Shown in pieces: positions 8,081 through 16,163 of a stretch of 27,788 nucleotides of DNA. The notes beneath the pieces were generated by a model that was not told where the DNA came from, ran no database searches, and was given only the letters and a program-made list of their open reading frames with translations. The position numbers were made by a program, and so were the translations under genes. This stretch comes from an uncultured Olsenella sp. GTDB lineage: Bacteria > Actinomycetota > Coriobacteriia > Coriobacteriales > Atopobiaceae. The stretch spans positions 1-27,788 of the forward strand of contig CAUGFC010000010.1 in NCBI GenBank assembly GCA_959598545.1, written 5' to 3'. Position 1 is the stretch's first letter. The number at the start of each line of letters is the position of its first letter.

Positions 8081-10591
8081 CTACGACTTCTTCCGGGAGC
8101 CGCGCGAGCCGCCCGTGCGGCGGCCTCCGCGGCGCGGCGCGGCGGCCTTCTTCTCGCGTCCGGGGCAGTCCATGTTGGGGCAGAGCTTCCAGGGCCCGCG
8201 GGCCGTGGTGACCACCACGAGCGGCGCGCCGCAGTCCGGGCAGGTCTCGCCCGTGGCCTCGAGCGCGCCGCGCGCGGGCAGCGGGTAGCTCGTGCCGCAG
8301 TCGTCGTAGTTGGTGCAGCGGATGAAGCGCTTGCCGCTCTTCTCGGACTTGTGCGCCACCAGGCGCCCGGAGCGGCCGGCCTCGGCGCACGCCGGGCACG
8401 CGCCCACGTCCACGTCGGGCTCGCGGTTGGTGGGGCACGCGGGGTTCACGCAGGTCTCGTACGCGCGGCTGCGGAACGGCTGCACCTTCACGCGCGGTGC
8501 GCCGCACTCCGGGCACACGGCGCCCTCGCCCTCGAGCGCGGAGATCTTGCCCTGGGGCAGCGGATAGGTGACGTCGCAGTCGGGCCAGCCCATGCAGCCC
8601 ACGAAGCTGCCGCGCGTCTTGGCGGAGCTCTTCACGACGAGGTCCTTGCCGCACTTGGGGCAGGTGCCCACCTTGGCGTCGGCCGTGACGGCGTCGGCGA
8701 TGGCGTCGGAGAGGTCGTCGGTGTGCTCCACGAGCACGTCCATGAGGCCGGCGAGCAGCGCGCGGGAGTGGCCCACGACCTGCTCCTGCGTGCTCGTACC
8801 CTCGGCCACGCGCGTCATGTCGTCCTCGAGCTCCGCCGTCATGTCGGGGCTCGTGATGCGCGGCGCGTACGTGGCGAGCGCGTCGATGATGGCCATGCCG
8901 AGCTGGCTCGGCTCCACCGGGTCGTTCTTGAAGTACTTGCGCTCGTAGAGCGTGTCGATGATGCTCGCGCGCGTGGACTTGGTGCCCAGCCCGCGCTTCT
9001 CCATCTCCTGGATGAGCTTGCCCTGGCTGTAGCGCGCGGGCGGCTCGGTCTGCTTGGCGAGAAGCTCCATGTCGCTGACGGAGACCACGTCGCCCTCGGC
9101 GAGCGCGGGAAGCTGGTCGTCCTTCTTGAGTCCGTAGGGGTAGGCCGCGCGGAAACCCGGCGAGACGAGCACGCTGCCCGAGACCGTGAACGGTTCGCCC
9201 GCGACGTCGAAGGTCACCTTGGTGCCCTCGATCGTGGCCGGGCCCATGAGCGTGGCCAGGAAGCGGCGGGCGATGAGGTTGTAGAGCTTCCACTCCGCCG
9301 GCTGGAGGCCGTCCGGGGACGCCGGGGCCGTGGGATAGATCGGCGGGTGGTCGGTGGTCTCCTGCTTGCCGCGGGTCGCGGTGAGCTTGTCCTGCTTCAG
9401 CAACTCGTGGCACACGCTGCCGTAGGCCGGCACCGTGGAGAGCATGCGGACGCACTCGCGCAGGTCGAGCGACTTGGGGTAGACCGTGTTGTCGACGCGC
9501 GGGTACGAGATGAGGCCGTCCATGTAGAGGCTCTCGGCCAGGCGCATCGTGCGGGCGGGGCTGATGCCCTCGGCGGCCGCGGCGGCCTGCAGGCTCGTGG
9601 TGTTGAACGGCGCGGGCGGGCGCTGCGTGCGGCTCTTGCGCTCCACGGCGGTGACGGTGCCCTCGGTGGCATCCGCCACGTGGCCGTAGGCGGTCTCAGC
9701 CGCGGCCTGGTCCCAGAAGCGGGCCGTGGCGTGCGTGATCTTGAAGGTGCCGGCAGCTTCGCCGTCCTTCTCGGCCTGGCCCTGAATCACCCAGTAGTCC
9801 TCGGGCACGAAGGCGAGGCGCTCGCGCTCGCGCTCAACGACGAGGGCCAGCGTCGGCGTCTGCACGCGGCCGGCCGAGCGCACGGTGCCCAGCCCGCTCC
9901 AGCGCGCGGCGGTGAGGTAGCGCGTGAGGACGGCACCCCAGATGAGGTCGATGTACTGGCGGGACTCGCCGGCGTCGGCGAGGTCCTGGTCGAGCTCGAC
10001 GAGGTTCGCGAAGGCGTGGTCGATCTCGGCGCGGGTGAATGCGGAGTAGCGGGCGCGGGCGACGGGCACGTCAGGCGCGACCTCGCGGATCTGGCGCAGG
10101 GCGTCCGAGCCGATGAGCTCGCCCTCGCGGTCGAAGTCCGTGCCGATGATCACGGAGTCGGCCTTCTTGGCGAGGTTCTTGAGGGCGCGGATGATCTCCT
10201 TCTCGGCGGGGAGCTTCTCGATGGGCGCCCACACGAGGTACGGGAGGCTCGCGATCTTCCAGCCCTTGAGGTCCACACCATCGGCTAGAAACGGCTTGCG
10301 ACGGGACTTGTAGGGCGGGCGCGCCAGGCCGTCTGGGACGTCCGCCGGGAGCAGCTCGCCGTCGGCGGTGAGGCCCTGCCAGCCGTTCTTGTCGTCGAAC
10401 GTGAGCTGGACCGGGAAGTCCACCTTGAGGATGTGGCCGCGCAGGCCGATGGTCACGCAGTCCTCTCCGTCCCAGGTGAAGCGGTAGACCGGCGTGTTGT
10501 AGACCTTGTCGGCCTTGGGCTTGCCGGAGGTGGAGAGCAGGCGCGCGATCTGCTGCGCGGCGTCGTTCTTCTCGGTGACGATGAGCCTCAC
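8081..10591 (-). CDS. topA: Type IA DNA topoisomerase I with four C-terminal zinc fingers
   Basis: The enzyme relaxes negative supercoils by cutting one strand through a tyrosine. The 836-residue protein has an N-terminal Toprim domain (TDFDREGE at 151-158), SAGRVQTPTLALVVERE at 239-255 and the active-site segment ISYPRVDNT with Tyr363. ISYPR resembles archaeal and some actinobacterial TopA rather than the YMRTDS of Escherichia coli. From about residue 640 there are four Cys4 zinc-ribbon units beginning CPKCG, CPECG, CPACA and CPDCG, then a basic Gly/Arg/Lys tail. It starts with GTG at 10591, 12 bases after the tatC stop, with only a weak GGCGG site, so it is probably coupled to the tat genes. 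Confidence 0.93.
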   Translation of the reverse strand: MRLIVTEKNDAAQQIARLLSTSGKPKADKVYNTPVYRFTWDGEDCVTIGLRGHILKVDFPVQLTFDDKNGWQGLTADGELLPADVPDGLARPPYKSRRKPFLADGVDLKGWKIASLPYLVWAPIEKLPAEKEIIRALKNLAKKADSVIIGTDFDREGELIGSDALRQIREVAPDVPVARARYSAFTRAEIDHAFANLVELDQDLADAGESRQYIDLIWGAVLTRYLTAARWSGLGTVRSAGRVQTPTLALVVERERERLAFVPEDYWVIQGQAEKDGEAAGTFKITHATARFWDQAAAETAYGHVADATEGTVTAVERKSRTQRPPAPFNTTSLQAAAAAEGISPARTMRLAESLYMDGLISYPRVDNTVYPKSLDLRECVRMLSTVPAYGSVCHELLKQDKLTATRGKQETTDHPPIYPTAPASPDGLQPAEWKLYNLIARRFLATLMGPATIEGTKVTFDVAGEPFTVSGSVLVSPGFRAAYPYGLKKDDQLPALAEGDVVSVSDMELLAKQTEPPARYSQGKLIQEMEKRGLGTKSTRASIIDTLYERKYFKNDPVEPSQLGMAIIDALATYAPRITSPDMTAELEDDMTRVAEGTSTQEQVVGHSRALLAGLMDVLVEHTDDLSDAIADAVTADAKVGTCPKCGKDLVVKSSAKTRGSFVGCMGWPDCDVTYPLPQGKISALEGEGAVCPECGAPRVKVQPFRSRAYETCVNPACPTNREPDVDVGACPACAEAGRSGRLVAHKSEKSGKRFIRCTNYDDCGTSYPLPARGALEATGETCPDCGAPLVVVTTARGPWKLCPNMDCPGREKKAAAPRRGGRRTGGSRGSRKKS

Positions 10592-10603
10592 TGCGTCACC
10601 GCC

Positions 10604-11392
10604 CTAGAGCTTCTCGAGGTCGCGGTTCTCGTAGTCCTCGCGGGACCACTTGAGGGCCTCCTTGCCGTCGCGCGCGACGATGATGAAGCGCGACACGGCG
10701 AGCGCGGCCTCATAGAGGAAGATGAGGATCGCGAACATGAGGATCATCGTGACGGGCGAGGCGTCGGGCGTGACCACGGCGGAGAGCACCATGAACGCCA
10801 CGTAGACGATGCGCCACTGCGAGCGGAACGTCTTGTAGGGCACCAGGTGCAGAATCGACAGGTAGAAGATCACGAGCGGCAGCTGGAAGGCGATGCCGAA
10901 GCCGATCTCCAGGAGCATGTAGATGTCCAGGTAGTCGCTGGCCTCGGGCATGAGCGCGCCGATCTCGCGGGACTGCTCGAGCAGCCAGCCGAAGGCGGCG
11001 GGCTGGATCACGAAGAAGCAGAAGACCATGCCCAGGAAGAAGAGTAGGACCATGGCGCCCACCGTGGGCACGACCCAGCGGCGCTCCTTGGGCTTGAGGG
11101 CCGGCAGGAAGAAGGCCATGACCTCCCAGATGATGATCGGGCAGCAGATTATGACCGAGAAGAACAGGGCGACCTTGAAGCGGATGGTGAAGCCGCCCAG
11201 CACCGTGGTGACGACGAGCTTGGCGCCGCTCATGGCCTCCTCGATCTGGCCGATCATGAGCTCGATCAGCGTGGGCGTGGCAAAGTAGACAACGAGCGCG
11301 CAGACGAAGACCGCCACGACGACGATCGTGAGGCGGCGGCGCAGCTCGCCGAGGTGGTCCATGATGGGCATGCGTGCGGGACCGATCGGCAT
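10604..11392 (-). CDS. tatC: Sec-independent (Tat) translocase subunit TatC
   Basis: TatC is the membrane receptor for twin-arginine signal peptides on folded proteins. The 262-residue protein has the N-terminal DHLGELRRRL motif, six predicted membrane helices, FLPALKPKERRW in the first periplasmic/cytoplasmic turn region, the EIGFGIAFQLP segment with the conserved Glu, and YVAFMVLSAVVTPD. The start at 11392 follows GAAGGAGG and lies two bases after the tatA stop. It forms one operon with tatA and topA. Confidence 0.95.
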   Translation of the reverse strand: MPIGPARMPIMDHLGELRRRLTIVVVAVFVCALVVYFATPTLIELMIGQIEEAMSGAKLVVTTVLGGFTIRFKVALFFSVIICCPIIIWEVMAFFLPALKPKERRWVVPTVGAMVLLFFLGMVFCFFVIQPAAFGWLLEQSREIGALMPEASDYLDIYMLLEIGFGIAFQLPLVIFYLSILHLVPYKTFRSQWRIVYVAFMVLSAVVTPDASPVTMILMFAILIFLYEAALAVSRFIIVARDGKEALKWSREDYENRDLEKL

Positions 11393-11394
11393 GG

Positions 11395-11931
11395 TTAGGC
11401 CTCCTTCGTCTCGTCGTCAGCGTCCCCACCGGTGCGGGGCTTCGAGGAAGGAGTCATCGCATACAGGTCGGCCAGGGAGGGCTTCGCGGGCTGGGCCTCG
11501 TCGGCGGCGGGCTCCGCGTCATCGGCCTTCTCGGCGGGCTCGGGGGCGTCGGCGTCCGCCTCGGCGGCGGCTGCGGCCTCGGCGGCCTCGCGGGCGGTCT
11601 TCTCCTCGGCGAGGCGCTTCTTGCGCTCGGCGAAGGTCTCGGCGCGCTTGGGGCGCGGGGCGTCCTCGCCCTCGGGGGCGTCGAGGTCGGCGTCCTCGTC
11701 GAGCTCGACCGCGCGGTTGCGGGTCGGCTTCTTGGGGCTGTCGCTCAGCGCCTCGGCGGCCGGGTCCACGATGTTGGTCTGGACGACCTCAGTGAAGCCC
11801 TCCTGGGCGTTCTTGAACTGTCGCAGGGCGCGGCCGAGGGTGCGCCCCATGCCCGGCAGCTTGTCCGGGCCAAAGACCAGAAATGCGAAGAGCACGATGA
11901 GGACGAGCTCTCCCTCTCCAATGCCAAACAC
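11395..11931 (-). CDS. tatA: Twin-arginine translocase pore subunit TatA/TatB
   Basis: The single N-terminal membrane helix (about residues 5-20) is followed by FGPDKLPGMGRTLGRALRQF, the hinge and amphipathic helix typical of TatA/TatB. The 178 residues are longer than a normal TatA; the rest is a charged Ala/Glu/Asp-rich cytoplasmic tail with a KKRLAEEK-type coiled-coil stretch. No second TatA or TatB gene is in the window, so it may do both jobs. The start is GTG at 11931, preceded by GGGAGG nine bases upstream. Confidence 0.92.
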   Translation of the reverse strand: MFGIGEGELVLIVLFAFLVFGPDKLPGMGRTLGRALRQFKNAQEGFTEVVQTNIVDPAAEALSDSPKKPTRNRAVELDEDADLDAPEGEDAPRPKRAETFAERKKRLAEEKTAREAAEAAAAAEADADAPEPAEKADDAEPAADEAQPAKPSLADLYAMTPSSKPRTGGDADDETKEA

Positions 11932-11973
11932 CGAAGGTATCCTCCCGATTCTGTGGTCGCGTCAGCGGGCCGC

Positions 11974-12291
11974 CTAGGCCTCGCGGATGTTGAGGTCGGA
12001 CTGGACGCCGAGAAGCCCGAGCACCCGGGCGACGTTGCGCTGCGGGCGCGCGACGACGAACGTCGCGCCCGCCTCGGAGACGCGGTGCGCGGCGCCCACG
12101 AGCACGCCGATGCCCGTGGAGTCGATGTAGGGAACGTCGGCGATGTCGACGACGAGCTCGCCCGTCACGCCCTCGGCGATCTGGGCGTCGATGGCGGAGC
12201 GCAGCTCGTCGGCGCACGAGACGTCGACCTCCCCCGCGACGCGGACGAGGCGGTCCTCGCCGGCTGCGGTCGTCGTGATCTCAAGGCTCAT
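11974..12291 (-). CDS. STAS-domain anti-sigma factor antagonist
   Basis: A 105-residue single STAS domain of the SpoIIAA/RsbV type. YIDSTGIGVLVGA carries the phosphorylatable Ser58. Members of this family release a sigma factor by binding its anti-sigma kinase when dephosphorylated. No kinase (RsbW/SpoIIAB) or sigma-factor gene is near, so the partner is unknown. It lies 42 bases upstream of tatA and 24 bases downstream of the TPR gene, in one operon with Tat and topA. The ATG at 12291 follows GGGAGAG. Confidence 0.9.
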   Translation of the reverse strand: MSLEITTTAAGEDRLVRVAGEVDVSCADELRSAIDAQIAEGVTGELVVDIADVPYIDSTGIGVLVGAAHRVSEAGATFVVARPQRNVARVLGLLGVQSDLNIREA

Positions 12292-12315
12292 GGTCTCTCC
12301 CTTCCCGCAGGCGGG

Positions 12316-13077
12316 CTACTCGCTCGTCTCCGAGGAATCGTCGCTTGTGGCGTCGTCGGCGTCCTCGTCGGCATCCGACGCCCCCGTGAGCTCGTCGACG
12401 CGGGACTGGGCGCTGGTGCCCACGCCCTGCTCGTCGTCCGGGTCGAGCTCGACGGCCTTCTGGTAGGCGGTGAGGGCCTCGTCGGTCCGGCCCTGGCCCT
12501 CGTAGAGCAGGCCGAGGTCGTACCAGCCGGTCGCGTACTCGGGGTCGTCGGTCGTGAGCGCCTCGAGGTCCGCGGTCGCCGTCTCGGCGTCGCCGAGGTA
12601 GTACTCGCACATGGCGCGCTCGGCGCGGGCGTCAGAGGCGTTGTCGAGCGCGAGGTAGCGGTCGTAGTAGCCGACGGCGCGCTCGACGAGCTCGGTGCCG
12701 TGGGCGGCCTCCTCGTCGTCCGCCGCGAGCATCATGACCGTGGTGCCCCACGTGGAGCACGCGCGGGCGGTGGCGAGCAGGGTCTCGGTGTTCTCGGGGT
12801 CGCCCTCGAGCTGGGACTCGAGGTCGGCCACGTAGTCCTCGTACTGGGAGTCGACGTAGTCGACGTCGTACTCGACGTTCTGGCCCTGGGTGCTCTGGAA
12901 GACCGACGCCAGCGCGCCGGCGAGCGTGGAGAGGGCGAAGATCACGATGAAGACGATGACGACGGCCTTCTGGAAGGTGGAGAGCTCGCCGGGGCGACGC
13001 TCCCGCTTCTTCGCGACGGGCGTCGCCTCCGAGGCCTGCGGCCTCGTCTTCTGCTGTGTCGAACGACGCTTTGACAT
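12316..13077 (-). CDS. TPR-repeat membrane protein
   Basis: A 253-residue protein with a basic cytoplasmic N-terminus (KKRERRPG), one membrane helix around 38-60, and a region of tetratricopeptide repeats clearest near ATGWYDLGLLYEGQGRTDEA and YQKAVELDPDD. The C-terminus is strongly acidic (Asp/Glu/Ser run). TPR anchors of this shape usually scaffold other proteins; the partner is not visible. The start chosen is the ATG at 13077 (MSKRRST), with GGGAGAA upstream at slightly long spacing. A start 15 codons further upstream is possible. It is the first gene of the STAS-tat-topA operon. Confidence 0.8.
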   Translation of the reverse strand: MSKRRSTQQKTRPQASEATPVAKKRERRPGELSTFQKAVVIVFIVIFALSTLAGALASVFQSTQGQNVEYDVDYVDSQYEDYVADLESQLEGDPENTETLLATARACSTWGTTVMMLAADDEEAAHGTELVERAVGYYDRYLALDNASDARAERAMCEYYLGDAETATADLEALTTDDPEYATGWYDLGLLYEGQGRTDEALTAYQKAVELDPDDEQGVGTSAQSRVDELTGASDADEDADDATSDDSSETSE

Positions 13078-13132
13078 CCGCGTGAGTTCTCCCTGACAAC
13101 TGCCGGCGCCCGATGCGCCCACGAAATCTAAG

Positions 13133-13138
13133 AGTATG
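13133..13138 (-). promoter_or_regulatory. Candidate -10 element for the TPR-STAS-tat-topA operon
   Basis: On the minus strand CATACT preceded by TGTGG lies about 55 bases before the TPR gene. No good -35 is seen. The rest of the gap to the aminotransferase stop (13139-13221) holds only an unexplained GCGAGAATAAC, a weak relative of the repeated motif. Confidence 0.3.
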
Positions 13139-13221
13139 CCACAGGCACCCGCCCGCGCGGGGTCGAGCGCCCGGCGCGGCGAGAATAACAGAACTTCGCC
13201 AGAGCCCGGGTGGCCGAGCGG

Positions 13222-14511
13222 CTAGGCGCGCTCCGCCTTGGCGAGGCGCGCGGAGACGAGCTTGACCGCTACGACGAAGACGTCGAGCGCCTGGCCGAGC
13301 TCCTCGAGGCTCGGGTAGGTGGGGGCGATGCGGATGTTGGTGTCCTCGGGGTCCTCGCCGTAGGGCCAGGGGGCGCCGGCCGGGGTCAGCGTGACGCCGA
13401 GCTCCTTGGCGAGGCTCACGACGGCCTTGGCCGAGCCGCGCGGGCCCTCGAAGGAGACGAAGTAGCCGCCCTTGGGGTGCGTCCAGGTGGCGCAGCCCAG
13501 CTCGCCGAGGCCGGCGGAGAGCTTCTCCTCCACGAGCGCGAAGCGCGGCGCCACGAGCGCGGCGTGCCTCTTCATGTGCTCGGCGACGCCCGCGGCGTCC
13601 CTCAGGAAGCGCACGTGCGCGAGCTGGGAGATCTTCTCCGGGGAGACGCGCATGGCCGAGAAGGCGCGGCGCAGCTCCGCCATGTCCGCGGGGCTCGCGG
13701 TCACCCATGCCATGCCGGAGCTGGGGAAGGTGACCTTGGCCGTGGAGGCGAACTCGTAGACGAGGTTCTTCTCGCCGCCCTGCTCGGCGAGAGCGTCGAA
13801 GATGTTGAGGAGCTCGTCGCCCTCGCCGTCGAAGGTGTGGACGGCGTAGGCGTTGTCCCAGAAGATGCGGAAGTCGGGCGCGGCGGGCTTGAGAGCCGCA
13901 AAGGCGCGGACGACCTCGTCGGAATAGGTCACGCCGGTGGGGTTGGCGTACTTGGGCACGCACCAGATGCCCTTGACCGTGGCGTCCTTCTCGACGTACT
14001 CGCGGACGACGTCCATGTCGGGGCCGTCCTCGCGCATGGGGACGGGCACGTTCTTGATGCCGAAGCTCTCCGTCACGGTGAAGTGGCGGTCGTAGCCGGG
14101 CGCCGGGCAGAGGAACTTGACCTCGCCCTGCTGGCACCAGGGCTTCTCGCCGCCGATGCCGTGGACGTAGCCGTGCTCCACGCAGTCGTACATGATGTTG
14201 AGGCTCGAGGAGCCCATGACGGAGACGTTGGCCGCGTCCACGCCGAGGAGCTCCGCGGCGAGGGCGCGCGCGGAGGGCAGGCCGTCGGGCGCGCCGTAGT
14301 TGTCGGCGTCGACGCCCTGGTCGGTGAGGTCGGAGTCGGCGGTGAGCAGGTCGAGCATGGGCTTGGAGAGCGCGGTCTGCTCGGGGCTCGGCTTGCCGCG
14401 GGCCATATCGAGCTTGAGGTTCAGGGCGCGCAGGTCGGCAGCCTGGGCCTCGAGCTCCGCGATCGCAGCGTCGAGCTGGGCGTCGGTCATGTTCTGGTAG
14501 GCGTTGGGCAT
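13222..14511 (-). CDS. Aspartate aminotransferase, subgroup 1c type
   Basis: A PLP-dependent class I aminotransferase of 429 residues in the group typified by Corynebacterium AspT (PF12897-like), which interconverts aspartate/2-oxoglutarate and oxaloacetate/glutamate. Diagnostic segments are LDMARGKPSPEQ at 34-45, GSSSLN at 100-105, YANPTGVTYSDE at 188-199 and D219. The Schiff-base lysine is K259 in STAKVTFPSSG. The ATG at 14511 (MPNAYQNMT) follows AGAGGAGG; an upstream extension of the frame lacks a binding site. It is monocistronic, with a divergent small gene beyond its promoter. Confidence 0.9.
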   Translation of the reverse strand: MPNAYQNMTDAQLDAAIAELEAQAADLRALNLKLDMARGKPSPEQTALSKPMLDLLTADSDLTDQGVDADNYGAPDGLPSARALAAELLGVDAANVSVMGSSSLNIMYDCVEHGYVHGIGGEKPWCQQGEVKFLCPAPGYDRHFTVTESFGIKNVPVPMREDGPDMDVVREYVEKDATVKGIWCVPKYANPTGVTYSDEVVRAFAALKPAAPDFRIFWDNAYAVHTFDGEGDELLNIFDALAEQGGEKNLVYEFASTAKVTFPSSGMAWVTASPADMAELRRAFSAMRVSPEKISQLAHVRFLRDAAGVAEHMKRHAALVAPRFALVEEKLSAGLGELGCATWTHPKGGYFVSFEGPRGSAKAVVSLAKELGVTLTPAGAPWPYGEDPEDTNIRIAPTYPSLEELGQALDVFVVAVKLVSARLAKAERA

Positions 14512-14539
14512 GAGTCCTCCTCTTGGTTGGTCCCGTCTG

Positions 14540-14545
14540 AGTATA
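14540..14545 (-). promoter_or_regulatory. Candidate -10 of the aminotransferase gene
   Basis: TATACT on the minus strand lies 28 bases before the start codon in the 99-base gap shared with the divergent small gene. No clear -35 is seen. Confidence 0.35.
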
Positions 14546-14610
14546 GAGGCAAACGGGCCCGATGCTGCTACCATGTTCCTCACGAAAAGGAACGCTTACA
14601 GGGAGGGCAC

Positions 14611-14868
14611 ATGGACATGCGCTCGGAGGACTACGGGGAGCTGCAGCGCCTGGTTGACTCCGTGTTCCCCCCGGGCGTCTCCGCGGCCGCGACGGCAAGC
14701 CGACTCGACGTGGAGATGCGCGCGGAGATCCTGGACCTCTGCGCCGACCTCATGGAGGTCGTGGCTGCGCTGCCGCCGCGCGCCTACACCCGCCAGCGCC
14801 TCTGCGACCAGATGAACTCGATTCTCACGGCCCGCGGCTGGGGCAACGTCTACGGGACGGTGGAGTAG
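14611..14868 (+). CDS. Small conserved-looking hypothetical protein (85 aa)
   Basis: I do not recognise this family. The 85-residue protein has no signal peptide or membrane helix. It is predicted to be mostly helical, with two amphipathic stretches around residues 5-20 and 30-50 and a PPRAYTRQRLCDQMNS segment that looks like a short helix-turn-helix surface. The ATG at 14611 lies after a strong GGGAGGG. It reads away from the aminotransferase gene and ends 12 bases before the inverted repeat at 14881. A good binding site and normal codon bias argue that it is real. Confidence 0.7.
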   Translation: MDMRSEDYGELQRLVDSVFPPGVSAAATASRLDVEMRAEILDLCADLMEVVAALPPRAYTRQRLCDQMNSILTARGWGNVYGTVE

Positions 14869-14880
14869 CCCGCGCGAGGT

Positions 14881-14960
14881 CGGGGAGGGCAAGGTCCGGC
14901 GCTCGGACAGCTTGCCGCAGAGGGCGCGGCAAGAAGTCGCGGCGGACCTTGCCCTCCCCG
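14881..14960. repeat. Perfect 18-base inverted repeat with nested hairpin between convergent genes
   Basis: CGGGGAGGGCAAGGTCCG at 14881-14898 is matched exactly by its complement at 14943-14960. A second perfect 8-base hairpin, CTTGCCGC (14911-14918) with GCGGCAAG (14926-14933), lies in the loop. It fills the gap between the small plus-strand gene and amiF, so it may end transcription from both sides, but no T-run follows either arm. GGGAGGGCAAGG recurs at 21229-21240 in the leader of the DUF4430 gene, so it may be a dispersed element. Confidence 0.75.
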
Positions 14961-14971
14961 TCCCTGAAGGC

Positions 14972-15979
14972 CTAATCGTTGCCGAAGCGACCGCCCGTCG
15001 TGGGGTACCCGTAGATCGAGCCGTCCTTGATGTCCATCTCGTCCTCCCACGGCAGCTTGTAGCGACCGGCGGCGAGGTCCTTGATGTAGGTGAGGCCAGC
15101 GTCCGGCTCGCCGCCCGGGACGGCGACGTAGCCGCGGTGGCCGAGGTTGTAGATGTTGTTCTCGAGGCCCCAGGAGAGGCGCGCGTTGTCCGCGAGCTGC
15201 GGGTAGATCTCCGCCGTGACGATCTCCCACGGGTTTCGCTGCCCCTGGACGAGCGTGGTGCCGTCGAAGTTCACAATCTGGCCCTCGCCAAAGTAGTAGA
15301 ACGTCCCATCGTAGCCGGCCAGGTTCACCGAGACGGTGTACATGAGGTTCTGCCAGGCGTTGGAGCGGTTGGTGAGGATCCACTGGTCGTTCACCTGCGT
15401 GGAGTAGCCGGAGATGCGGATGTAGACGTTGCAGCCCTTGTAGGCGGCCTCGCGCGCGAGCTCGGGGATCATGCCGTCATGGCAGATGCAGACGGCCAGC
15501 TTGGAGCCGCCGGGACCCTCGCAGACCGGCATGCCCAGGTCGCCGGGATACCACGGCTCGATGGGGTTCCACGGGAAGAGCTTGCGGTACTTGAGGACGA
15601 TATCGCCCGCGGGATCGATGATGATCGCGGTGTTGTAGGGGTTCTTGTTGGGGTCGGGGTTGCGCTCCATGATGGAGAAGACGCCGTAGACGCCCGCCTC
15701 CTGGCACGCGCGGGAGAAAGCCTCGGTCTCGGGGCCGGGGATGTCGCAGAGGAACTCGTCGGTGAGCCACTTGGCGGTGTTGAGGCCCTGCGTGCTGTAC
15801 TCGGGGAAGACGATCAGCTCGACGCCGGGATAGCCGGCCTTGGTCGCCTTGAGCGTGCGCACGATGCTCTCGACCTGGCGGTCGATGTCGGCGCGGCTGT
15901 TCACCACCGGCGCGGGGAACTGAATCGCCGCCACCAGAAAGCCCATCCTCGGCTTGCCCATGCTTCCGATGCTGCCCAT
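14972..15979 (-). CDS. amiF: Formamidase, nitrilase superfamily
   Basis: AmiF hydrolyses formamide to formate and ammonia. The 335-residue protein begins MGSIGSMGKP and carries the catalytic triad E60 (FPEYSTQG), K133 (KYRKLFPW) and C166 (VCICHDGM). These are the same residue numbers as in Helicobacter pylori AmiF, with which I recall long identical stretches. Aliphatic amidase AmiE is a relative, but the length and the start motif favour AmiF. The ATG at 15979 follows GGAGAGGAGC. It is monocistronic with its own promoter. No urease or formate-metabolism gene is adjacent. Ammonia or nitrogen supply is the likely role. Confidence 0.93.
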   Translation of the reverse strand: MGSIGSMGKPRMGFLVAAIQFPAPVVNSRADIDRQVESIVRTLKATKAGYPGVELIVFPEYSTQGLNTAKWLTDEFLCDIPGPETEAFSRACQEAGVYGVFSIMERNPDPNKNPYNTAIIIDPAGDIVLKYRKLFPWNPIEPWYPGDLGMPVCEGPGGSKLAVCICHDGMIPELAREAAYKGCNVYIRISGYSTQVNDQWILTNRSNAWQNLMYTVSVNLAGYDGTFYYFGEGQIVNFDGTTLVQGQRNPWEIVTAEIYPQLADNARLSWGLENNIYNLGHRGYVAVPGGEPDAGLTYIKDLAAGRYKLPWEDEMDIKDGSIYGYPTTGGRFGND

Positions 15980-16029
15980 GTCGTGCTCCTCTCCCTGTGG
16001 GTACCGAACACGACCTATGGTAGGTGAGT

Positions 16030-16047
16030 AGTGTTACGCACACTATA
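16030..16047 (-). promoter_or_regulatory. amiF promoter -10 overlapped by a small dyad
   Basis: On the minus strand a -10 TATAGT (16042-16047) is overlapped by the dyad AGTGT-TACGC-ACACT (16030-16044). This would suit a repressor or a nitrogen-response site. The -35 is not convincing. The surrounding 16020-16065 is the most AT-rich spot in this part of the window. Confidence 0.4.
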
Positions 16048-16101
16048 TATTGTGGTTACATCCGGGAGACGGCCCCATTTCGACGGCAGGCGGCGCGGGC
16101 G

Positions 16102-16137
16102 AAAAACGGCGGCGCCCGGACTCCCCGGACGCCGCCG
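16102..16137 (-). terminator. Intrinsic terminator of yebC
   Basis: On the minus strand the stem CGGCGGCG (16130-16137) pairs with CGCCGCCG (16107-16114), extended by CCGG/CCGG around a short loop, and is followed at once by TTTTT (16102-16106). It lies about 27 bases beyond the yebC stop. This is the clearest rho-independent terminator in the window. Confidence 0.85.
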
Positions 16138-16163
16138 CGTCAGTCAGTGCTGTAACCTGCCGG

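Noticed and set aside
5958..8288. Open frame of 776 codons on the plus strand opposite the GH2 gene
   Set aside because: Antisense shadow of a GH2 enzyme with intact catalytic residues. It also runs through the inverted repeat at 7915-8046.
13204..13229. A tRNA-like 5' segment (GCCCGGGTGGCCGAGCGGCT) that looks like the acceptor and D arm of a Leu or Ser tRNA
   Set aside because: No anticodon arm, T arm or 3' acceptor follows, and the segment runs into the aminotransferase stop. At most it is a fragment.
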